Assembly: GCF_009677585.1 (NCBI RefSeq)
Contig: NZ_WKYV01000003.1
Span: forward strand, 174,147-238,146
Source: Lactonifactor sp. BIOML-A5
Lineage (GTDB): Bacteria > Bacillota > Clostridia > Lachnospirales > Lachnospiraceae
Direction: 5' to 3'
Length of the DNA: 64,000 nt
The notes under the pieces are model-generated. The model had not been told where the DNA came from and searched no databases. It saw nothing but the letters and a program-made list of their open reading frames with translations. Below, piece after piece: positions 58,001 through 64,000 of the stretch (position 1 is its first letter; each line of letters starts with the position of its first letter). The translations under genes were made by a program, and so were the position numbers.

Positions 58001-61000
58001 GGTCATCATAGAAGGACTTTCCAAGATAAGAGATCAGATCAGCTCCCAGCTCCTGGATACTTCTCACATGGGGATTGACAGCGATGAGCTGATCGTCTAC
58101 ATACATAGACATCTTGTGCCCCTCTACCACAACCTTTACATTCACCCATTTATTAAGTCTTCCGGTCTCACCGTCTACCAGTTTATATTCGTTCTGCCAG
58201 CTCCTGGTTGTGATACCAGAAGTAATATCATAGTCACGGAACCTGATAAACATATACCGGTTATTATCCTGGCCTATACTAAAGTCCACATGATTTGTGT
58301 CTGTTGTCTCAGGCTTTACATCCATACTTATAGTCAGATTATCCATACCGTCGAAGAATCCGGTTGGCAGCTGTGCATAAGTACCCTTAGAACCATCCAG
58401 GTATAATACATTACTCTTTTTCTCTTCGTCATACTTGTATGCAGCATTGCCGAACAGTGCGGCATTCAAATTATTCCCTGATTTATCTTTTATTGTGCCG
58501 TCTGCAAGTTCTTCCTCAAAATCATAGGAAATTACGGGCTCTTTCTGTTCTGTCTCATTGATCTCTTCTTTTGCAACACCCCACTTAGCGGTTAAAGCAT
58601 CATACTCCTCCTGAGTAATCGGAAGAATGACACCGTGTTTACCGCCGTCCTGCATAATATAATCATTGTTAGACAGGGCTTTTACGTTATTAGGTTTATC
58701 CAGGTCATCACTGATAAAGGGGATATAACCTCTGGTCTGTCCGCCGTATTCATCTACCATGACGCACCATTCGTCTCTGTCGTTAAACTTAAACATGGTG
58801 GCGCCTTCGTAAGGACCCCTGAAGGATTCCAGGCAGCCGTCTGCAGAGTTATCGATCTGGGTATAATTTGCCCCCAGATTCTTGTAAGATTTGTCGCCGA
58901 TGACTACTTCATTTACTTCTTCCCCGTATGCCAGAGGATGCTCCTCCGCAGACTGAAGAATCACATGGGTGTTATCACCCTCCTCCAGCTTAATCAGCTT
59001 GTAATACTTATTGCCTTCTTTGTGAATGGACGTATCAATATTACTTCCCAGATCATTGTATACCTCAGGCTCTGTAAAGGTATAGAAATCTCTGGTCTTG
59101 GATACAAAATTATACTGCCTTGCATAATTGTCGTCAGCCACCTTGCTTGACCAGTATACCAGATATTCTCCGGTACCCTCGTCATAGATAGCCTCCGGCG
59201 CCCAGGCACAGCCGGCATTGACAGAATCTGCCACAACAACTCTTCTGTGATCTGTCCAGTTTACCAGGTCCGTAGATTCCCAGATGGTGAGTGCCTGACT
59301 TCCCTGGGTGGAAAGCTTGTCCCAGTCAACGCCGCCGTACTGGTAGATATTCTGATCGGTAGCTATCAGATAGAATTTATCCCCGTCTGCGGAACGGATA
59401 ATATAAGGATCTCTGACCTTTTTATCGCCAACCTCAGACTTTAATACTGCTTCATTATTATTCAGGGCCGTCCAGTCCAGGCCGTTCTTGCTGATGCCAA
59501 AGAAAACATCCTGTTCTCCCACCTCTCCAGGATGCTCTTTAAAATGGGCATACAGATAGGCGACATACTCTTTTTTCTCCGGCTTAGCCTTTACGGTTGT
59601 TTTGATCTCCCGGGATCTGGTTACCCCGTCCTTCTCCGCCGAAACCGTAAGGGTCACCGATGTATCCTTGTCCTGACGGGTAACAACACCGGCAGGTGTG
59701 GTGTAATAATTGTCATTCTCTTTTTCTTTTGTTGAGATTACGGATTCTTTATCAGACTTCCAGGTAAGCGCCAGGCCATCCTGCTCTGTGGGAAGCGTGA
59801 TGTTTTCCATAATGTTATCCTTATTTCGGATCTCAACCTTGCCCAGAATCTCGTCCAGGGAATCTTCTGTGGACATATCTCTCTTAACCGTAACATTGGC
59901 TGTAACTGTCAGAGGAATATTTCCAAGGTTCTCTACGCCTTCCGGCAGAATCACGGTACCCGTTACCTGAAGTTTCTGTTCTTCTTTGTCTGCCGGGTCG
60001 TAGCCTTCAGCATTCCATTCTACAGCAGCCTTCTTTTCCACCCCTTTTTCCTGAGCAGAAGTGATAAGGCTCGCCTGAATATTCCAGTCTTCCGGTGCAG
60101 TTCCGTTTTCTACTACATTCTCCCCTTCCGGACTCTTTACCTCAATGAGGTTATCCACATTCACGGATCCTGAGGGAGCCGCCTGGGGTGTCACTGTAGG
60201 TCCTTTTACTTCCAGTACCGTATTGCCGTCTGCGTCCTCTGTAAACTGAAGACGGTCAATGCACAGACGCCTGGGTTCTGTATCTTTCAGATTATTATGG
60301 CAGTGATAGATCATGAACAGCTCCTGGCCGTCGGGGGATTCCGCGATTCCGTGGTGGCCCGCGCCGTGTACCATGGAGTTCGACTGCATAATAGGATTGT
60401 TCTCGTATTTAGTATACGGGCCGAGAGGAGAGTCGCTGGTTGCATACCCGGATCCGTAATTATTGCTCTCAAAGTGAGATCCTGAATATGTAAGATAGTA
60501 CACACCATCTTTCTTAAGCATAAAGGGCCCTTCATTCACTCTGGCCATATCCGTCTCCCAGCCTGTGTCAGGTGTCAGAACACGGGTAATAGTGCTGTCA
60601 TCCATGGTCATCATATCATCATTTAATTTTGCGCCTTCGATCACATTTCCGTTATCGAATCTTACAAAATAAATATAATACTGTCCGTCGTCGTCCTGGA
60701 ATACATGAGCATCGATCTCCTTGATATCATCATGCATGGGTTTCTTTTCTTCCTGCACAAAGGGACCCAGAGGAGACTTGCTGGTTGCCACACAGAGGTG
60801 TTCCTCGGATACATAATACATATAAAAGGTACCGTCACGCTCAATAATATCCGGTGCCCAGAAGTTTGCATTCCCCCAGACATCATCCTTGGAGAGCGCC
60901 CAGCCCTTGTCGGCCCAGTGAATCAAATCTGTTGATGTATAGACTTTAATTCCCTGATCGTCATTGGCATCCCCTGCATTGGTAGGATACAGATAATAGG

Positions 61001-61985
61001 TGCCATTGTAGTACAGTACATCAGGATCTGCGCACATGGAAAGGAGCGGGTTTGTATAAGTATCCCCTTCGATTTCCGGTTCTGTATAGGCAGAGACTCT
61101 GATGTTCCTGTAGGATGCATTGGAAAGCCAGTTTCTGACACCTACGCTTCCTGCCGCGTGATCGCTGTCCTTTGCTTCAATCTTGGCAAAATTATTTCCA
61201 TTATAATCTACATAACAAGAGATCTTATCTCCTGAGACAGCTACGGTCAGATGATAGGTCTCCCCGAAATTAACCGTTGTTTTCTTGGAGGCAAGCTCTG
61301 TCCACTGATTTCCCCTGGTTTTTCCAAGAGTGACCTTGCTGTTCTTAGCATCTACACAGAAGTAATATCCATTATATCCATCAGCTACATTGCCTGAGGC
61401 CTCAGAAGCACGAAACAGGATACCGGCCTGAGAGCTGGACTTGTCACCCATATCTGCCTGAGCATCCACGGTAACATCTGCTTCTATTACAAAATCTGTA
61501 AAACTTTGCTCCTTTACGATTGCCTTATTACCTGAACCTCCGGTTATAGTAAGTGCATTATCCACACAGTTAAAATCACCGGCATTGTTCCCCGGATAGG
61601 TATCCAGTTCATCCATATTTGTGAAATCGTTAATGTAAAGCTGTTCTCCCATGCCCGGAAGGGACGGGCTTTCATTAGTATAATTTGTGCCTGCCTCCTG
61701 ATTGAGCATGACAGGGGCAGCCTCTCCACTGTCTGTGTCCTCCTCTGATGGTATATTATCCCCGGCTTCGTCCTCCCGGTTTTCTCCATCCGTTTCATTC
61801 TGTGAGAGATCCGGAACATCACCTTCATAGGTTCCGGGTTCCTCATCCAGAACAGCCTCATTTGCTGACGGAAGATCATCCGCCTCAGCCGCCAAAACCG
61901 GCATATTCATGGAAGTCAGACTCACGGTAATACCCATAAACAAGGCGAGTCCCCGTTTTGATTTTCTCCAAAACTTATTTCTCAT
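55008..61985 (-). CDS. Giant secreted protein with three GH43-type glycosidase modules, CBMs and choline-binding repeats
   Basis: A 2325-residue secreted enzyme. Order: signal peptide (about 10-33); acidic linker; concanavalin-like domain (about 115-300); GH43-1 (about 310-590; base Asp in MCADPDVLYY, IDAHVFQD, acid Glu in VNEGPFML); Ig-like segments (about 610-800); a second GH43-like module (about 805-1150; VRDPYIIRS, IDTSIHKEG); LamG-like domain (about 1150-1350); CBM6/35-like domain (about 1360-1490); GH43-3 (about 1570-1880; YGADPYVTYQ, AIDQTVLEY, INEGAQIAV); second CBM6-like domain (about 1885-2030); about 14 choline-binding-type repeats. GH43 enzymes act on arabinan and xylan side chains. 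The repeats imply cell-surface attachment through choline or a similar teichoic acid group. Monocistronic. Confidence 0.92.
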   Translation of the reverse strand: MRNKFWRKSKRGLALFMGITVSLTSMNMPVLAAEADDLPSANEAVLDEEPGTYEGDVPDLSQNETDGENREDEAGDNIPSEEDTDSGEAAPVMLNQEAGTNYTNESPSLPGMGEQLYINDFTNMDELDTYPGNNAGDFNCVDNALTITGGSGNKAIVKEQSFTDFVIEADVTVDAQADMGDKSSSQAGILFRASEASGNVADGYNGYYFCVDAKNSKVTLGKTRGNQWTELASKKTTVNFGETYHLTVAVSGDKISCYVDYNGNNFAKIEAKDSDHAAGSVGVRNWLSNASYRNIRVSAYTEPEIEGDTYTNPLLSMCADPDVLYYNGTYYLYPTNAGDANDDQGIKVYTSTDLIHWADKGWALSKDDVWGNANFWAPDIIERDGTFYMYYVSEEHLCVATSKSPLGPFVQEEKKPMHDDIKEIDAHVFQDDDGQYYIYFVRFDNGNVIEGAKLNDDMMTMDDSTITRVLTPDTGWETDMARVNEGPFMLKKDGVYYLTYSGSHFESNNYGSGYATSDSPLGPYTKYENNPIMQSNSMVHGAGHHGIAESPDGQELFMIYHCHNNLKDTEPRRLCIDRLQFTEDADGNTVLEVKGPTVTPQAAPSGSVNVDNLIEVKSPEGENVVENGTAPEDWNIQASLITSAQEKGVEKKAAVEWNAEGYDPADKEEQKLQVTGTVILPEGVENLGNIPLTVTANVTVKRDMSTEDSLDEILGKVEIRNKDNIMENITLPTEQDGLALTWKSDKESVISTKEKENDNYYTTPAGVVTRQDKDTSVTLTVSAEKDGVTRSREIKTTVKAKPEKKEYVAYLYAHFKEHPGEVGEQDVFFGISKNGLDWTALNNNEAVLKSEVGDKKVRDPYIIRSADGDKFYLIATDQNIYQYGGVDWDKLSTQGSQALTIWESTDLVNWTDHRRVVVADSVNAGCAWAPEAIYDEGTGEYLVYWSSKVADDNYARQYNFVSKTRDFYTFTEPEVYNDLGSNIDTSIHKEGNKYYKLIKLEEGDNTHVILQSAEEHPLAYGEEVNEVVIGDKSYKNLGANYTQIDNSADGCLESFRGPYEGATMFKFNDRDEWCVMVDEYGGQTRGYIPFISDDLDKPNNVKALSNNDYIMQDGGKHGVILPITQEEYDALTAKWGVAKEEINETEQKEPVISYDFEEELADGTIKDKSGNNLNAALFGNAAYKYDEEKKSNVLYLDGSKGTYAQLPTGFFDGMDNLTISMDVKPETTDTNHVDFSIGQDNNRYMFIRFRDYDITSGITTRSWQNEYKLVDGETGRLNKWVNVKVVVEGHKMSMYVDDQLIAVNPHVRSIQELGADLISYLGKSFYDDPYFKGCYDNIQIYNRAMSSDEIVTARKMKVKMEAENARLTLPAKAVDRGDASGGRKVGTIDNSSATVTFTLDAPKAGTYRVDIVSGSGTDQPNASAKYYVNGDISNAKIVDYIPKGWDVWTAYPVEVELNKGLNTFTVTHSGRANSFSELDYITFYNYNPKLDSITLDGEPLEGFDTNTHEYSVEVKDLSKIPEIKAQMAEESKDYFDVKVTQADNELLTGKVEVTSPLDESFHEEYTIRLYDSSAFSNPLVNYGADPYVTYQDGYYYYVRVHKDKEIYVSRSKELNRIAATQPYMVYTPAEGEPDRELWAPEIHYLNGKWYIYYTAGAGNDHRMYVLESKTDNALGEYEFKGKLAPTTDKWAIDQTVLEYNGKLYAVWSGWEGDVNVEQRIYIAQMSDPCTISSERVELSRPEYAWELNGTPRINEGAQIAVSPDGITNIIYSASGSWTDDYCLGRLTLKKDGDPMNPDDWEKGTEAVFMKNAPSTYSTGHACFTTSPDGTESYIVYHATRGAGQGWNGRGVRTQKFTWNEDGTPNFGKAIAYDAKVNKPSGTPDTERTRIEAESGELANGAAVEETYNSSAGKKVTGLDNEGASVTFKADVKDKGTYKLYLGAATSADNAGLAVSVNGGEAVAKEVVSFNASPGNGLCVDNWMGYELEVELNRGENTISVGKSAELTAADLDYIELELLEKAPSAAWVQDGDRWMYQNEDGSFVKEDWKLIEGKWYHFDQAGYRQSGWIQDGKTWYYLADDGVMVTGWLSYGNAWYYLKSSGAMATGWIQDGQHWYYLKGDGKMATGWLQDGKTWYYLKGNGMMATGWLQDGKTWYYLKSNGAMATGWLLDGKNWYYLRSNGAMVTGWLLDGKTWYYLKSNGMMATGWLKDGKTWYYLKSSGAMATGWLLDGKTWYYLRSSGAMATGWLKDGKTWYYLKNSGAMATGWLKLGSTWYYLKDNGAMATGWIKVQGKWYYCQSSGKMVADAWVGKYYVNESGVWTRTR
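55068..55787 (-). repeat. Twelve 60-bp (20-residue) choline-binding-type repeats
   Basis: Twelve consecutive 20-residue units of the form GW(L/I)-x-DGKTWYYL-x-x-x-GAMAT, preceded by two divergent units and followed by a partial one. At DNA level the units are near-identical, so slippage or recombination could change their number. Confidence 0.9.
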
Positions 61986-62075
61986 CCTTTTCCTCCCTTT
62001 CTAATATTCTTTTTTTGTCCAGAGTTTTTGTGCACTTCACCTAATATTCTTGGCAATTTATCCGGATTCACCATC

Positions 62076-62104
62076 AATATAACATAATCCTGCTCTTAAA
62101 TCAA
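62076..62104 (-). promoter_or_regulatory. Promoter of the GH43-type gene
   Basis: Minus strand TTGATT (62099-62104), 17 bp, TATATT (62076-62081), leaving a leader of about 85 nt. Confidence 0.72.
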
Positions 62105-62109
62105 CACAT

Positions 62110-62139
62110 ATTTTGTTTTATTACATAGATTTTGTTTTA
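62110..62139 (-). promoter_or_regulatory. Direct repeat adjacent to the GH43 promoter
   Basis: The 11-mer ATTTTGTTTTA (plus strand) occurs at 62110-62120 and 62129-62139 (19-bp period) directly upstream of the -35. AraC-type activators bind direct repeats at this position, so it is a candidate activator site. The rest of the 61986-62534 gap holds only the two promoters and the transporter leader. Confidence 0.45.
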
Positions 62140-62391
62140 ATTTGTACCCCTTTCAGACAGCTTGTATGGCACTGTCTGGCAGGTCCTCTGGTAAGCCCGT
62201 ACATCTTTTGATACATGTGTCTTACTTGTGCATTATTCGGAAATGTTTTATGGGTAAGCGCCATTATCGGCTGACTCCCCTCATGATAAAAACCGAAGAA
62301 GGGCATTCCACGCCCTGGCTGGATAAAAAACTGGAAGAACTGGGCTACGGGTTTTTATAAAGATTTCGCCTTATTTTTGGTACGCCTCATG

Positions 62392-62420
62392 TTGACATTC
62401 GTATCACAGATTGCTATGAT
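62392..62420 (+). promoter_or_regulatory. Promoter of the BASS-family transporter gene
   Basis: TTGACA (62392-62397), 17 bp, TATGAT (62415-62420). Confidence 0.85.
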
Positions 62421-62441
62421 AAAAACAGTATCGCAAAGGTT

Positions 62442-62476
62442 AGGCCCTTTGTCTCTTTGTAGAGACAGGGGCCTTT
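62442..62476 (+). promoter_or_regulatory. Hairpin in the leader of the BASS transporter gene
   Basis: Arms AGGCCC...TGTCTC and GAGACA...GGGCCT pair around a short loop in the 5' leader, followed by a weak U-rich tract. It could be an attenuator or a translational control element. Confidence 0.4.
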
Positions 62477-62534
62477 CTGTTCCTTACTTAACCGGCAAAC
62501 CACACAAGATACTTTTGTCAAAGGAGACCCCCTT

Positions 62535-63473
62535 ATGAATACCTTAAGAAAAATCACCAGCTTTGTCAGCCGTTATATGGCGGTTATTGTAATAGCCGTC
62601 TCAGCTCTGGCTCTCTTCACTCCGGATACCTTTGGTTTTATAAAAACTGCTTATGTCAATACGCTGTTGGGTGTTGTCATGTTCGGCATGGGATTAACCT
62701 TACAGCCAAATGATTTTAAAGTGGTTTTCAGCCGTCCCAAGGACGTTATCATCGGGTGCCTGGCCCAATTTACTATCATGCCTCTTCTGGCATTTTTGCT
62801 GACCAGGCTTTTTTCTCTTCCCACAGATCTGGCCATAGGCGTAATCCTCGTGGGGACATGTCCGGGAGGGACCTCATCCAACGTAATGACGTATCTCTCC
62901 AAAGGAGATGTAGCGCTCTCCGTGGGCATGACCAGTGTTTCCACCTTACTCGCACCCTTTCTAACCCCTCCCCTGACCTATCTCTTTGCGGGCACCAGAG
63001 TAGAGGTTAATGTTCTAAGCATGTTTTTATCTATCCTTAAAGTTGTTGTCATACCCATCGCAGGCGGCTTTATCATCCATCACTTTTTTAAAGCCGTGAC
63101 AGAGAAAATTGTGGAGATCCTGCCGCTCATCTCCACAACCGCTATTGTTGCTATTGTTGCCGCAGTAGTGTCCGATAATGCCTCCAAAATCATGACGTCG
63201 GGTCTTGTCATTGGCTTCGTCGTTGTCCTGCACAATCTTCTGGGATATGCCTCCGGCTATGCCGTAGGCAAGGCCCTGAAACTGGATACCCGAAAATGCA
63301 GAGCTGTCTCTATTGAAGTAGGCATGCAGAACGCTGGCCTGGCAACGTCTCTGGCATCCACACACTTTGCGCAGTATCCCCTGGCGACCATACCTGGGGC
63401 TGTCTTTAGTATATGGCATAATACATCCGGGGCTGTGCTGGCGAATATCTATAGGAGGACGGCTGATAAATAA
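62535..63473 (+). CDS. Bile acid:sodium symporter (BASS) family transporter
   Basis: A 312-residue membrane protein with about ten helices. It shows the BASS pattern: VMFGMGLTLQPNDF, GTCPGGTSSNVMTYLSKGDVALS (helix-break motif) and EVGMQNAGLATSLA (second crossing motif). Bacterial members take up organic anions such as bile acids, pantothenate precursors or keto acids; the substrate here cannot be told from sequence. An AAAGGAG site precedes the ATG. It has its own promoter and a short leader with a hairpin. Confidence 0.92.
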   Translation: MNTLRKITSFVSRYMAVIVIAVSALALFTPDTFGFIKTAYVNTLLGVVMFGMGLTLQPNDFKVVFSRPKDVIIGCLAQFTIMPLLAFLLTRLFSLPTDLAIGVILVGTCPGGTSSNVMTYLSKGDVALSVGMTSVSTLLAPFLTPPLTYLFAGTRVEVNVLSMFLSILKVVVIPIAGGFIIHHFFKAVTEKIVEILPLISTTAIVAIVAAVVSDNASKIMTSGLVIGFVVVLHNLLGYASGYAVGKALKLDTRKCRAVSIEVGMQNAGLATSLASTHFAQYPLATIPGAVFSIWHNTSGAVLANIYRRTADK

Positions 63474-63535
63474 TAGTTTTGTGTATGTAAAGTTCGAGAT
63501 AAAATAGTCGGCGAGCGGAGTGTCGCAGACGGACG

Positions 63536-63740
63536 GTCAAGGGAGGAGGTCTTGGGGCCAGGGGTACTGGGTGGATCTGCTTGCTACTGCGTTTCTCCTT
63601 AGCTAACTGCCTGGCCGTTCACTAAGAAGCTCAGGAAAGCCTTCGCTCCTAAGTGACCGCCGGCAGTGGATCTTCGGACGCACTCCGTAGTCTGCACAGA
63701 TCCACCCAGTACCCCTGGCCCCAAGACCTCCTCCCTTGAC
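63536..63740. repeat. Long palindromic element (44-bp perfect inverted repeat)
   Basis: Left arm 63536-63579 and right arm 63697-63740 are perfect inverse complements (44 bp), starting GTCAAGGGAGG and ending at GTGGATCTG. The 117-bp interior has a second imperfect inverted repeat (about 63606-63630 and 63640-63664). There is no open reading frame. It resembles a MITE-like or palindromic intergenic element; a terminator role for the upstream gene is less likely given its size. Confidence 0.75.
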
Positions 63741-64000
63741 CTGGCAGAGACTCACTTCACATTCACGGAAAACGGGGGAAAGGTTGAGAGTTGTACATTT
63801 CCCTCTTATTTCGTACTATTGTCCGCTTGATGTTTTTGATAGATAGCGAACCCCCTGGAACTTCCCCATACCCAGGTGAGAGGAATCCCGCGGCAGCGGG
63901 CTGGCTGGGTTGGGCGGGAGGAAGGCTTAAGTTCCGGGGACGATTCCGCAGGAGTGAGTAGAGAGTCTTAGGCAAAACCGGGATTCCCGCAGGAGATTTT
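63741..64000. other. GC-rich non-coding tail with further short inverted segments
   Basis: No convincing gene. GGAATCCCG near 63880 and CGGGATTCCC near 63982, and GGAACTT and AAGTTCC segments, could pair, so another palindromic element may be cut by the window edge. Confidence 0.35.

Noticed and set aside
62142..62360. A 72-residue plus-strand reading frame upstream of the BASS gene
   Set aside because: No ribosome binding site, overlaps the GH43 promoter region, and its sequence shows no family pattern I recognise.
63763..63975. A 70-residue minus-strand reading frame at the right end
   Set aside because: Lies in a GC-rich palindromic region with Pro/Ser-rich sequence and no ribosome site; probably chance.

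Overview
The window looks like a chromosomal segment of a Gram-positive gut-type member of Clostridia, most likely Lachnospiraceae (genus not called). The basis is moderate GC content, strong AGGAGG-type ribosome binding sites, canonical TTGACA/TATAAT promoters, U-tailed intrinsic terminators, SipW/TasA-type and vWA surface proteins, choline-binding repeats, and a secE-nusG-rplK-rplA-rplJ-rplL block. No rRNA, tRNA, phage, transposase or CRISPR array was recognised.

Layout. 1-4 kb: a membrane Ser/Thr kinase with TPRs (cut by the window edge) and a TPR/LprI-domain partner. 4-6.4 kb: an AgrC/AgrA-like LytTR two-component system. 6.5-14.1 kb: rpoC and rpoB with their own promoter and terminator. 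14.3-31.7 kb: a surface-fibre locus with two SipW signal peptidases, six TasA-like proteins with SipW-type leaders, a giant double-vWA protein, two further surface proteins, two paralogous SARP/BTAD regulators ending in a degenerate GGDEF-like domain, and two small proteins sharing one domain. 31.7-34.5 kb: a URO-D family protein divergent from a PucR-type regulator. 34.5-38.1 kb: rplL, rplJ (with L10 leader), rplA, rplK, nusG, secE, rpmG. 38.1-43.0 kb: an ABC-2 transporter with an OmpR-type two-component system. 43.1-54.9 kb: alpha-glucan use (glycogen phosphorylase, amylomaltase, maltodextrin-type ABC importer, GH13 alpha-glucosidase, one LacI and two AraC regulators). 55.0-62.0 kb: a 2325-residue secreted enzyme with three GH43-type modules and choline-binding repeats. 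62.5-64 kb: a BASS-family transporter, then a long palindromic element.

The most interesting system is the fibre locus. All four promoters that start its structural-gene units (one upstream of the giant protein, two in tandem upstream of the TasA-like array, one upstream of the surface trio) share one layout: a TGTGAC-type heptamer, 4 bp, a second TGTGAC-type heptamer, 9 bp, and a TATAAT-like -10 box. Tandem heptamers with an 11-bp period overlapping the -35 region are the known binding layout of SARP activators, and the locus encodes two SARP-type proteins. I infer a self-contained regulon in which these regulators switch on a TasA-like fibre and a vWA adhesin. The whole locus, together with the URO-D/PucR pair, sits between rplL and rpoB, which are adjacent in most bacteria.

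The OmpR-type system at 41-43 kb has a parallel arrangement: ATTGAC-type heptamers with the same 11-bp period and 9-bp gap precede both the two-component genes and the transporter genes, suggesting autoregulation plus target activation by one response regulator. The glucan block reads as a maltodextrin import and degradation module, with operator-like sequences in the leader of the binding-protein gene.
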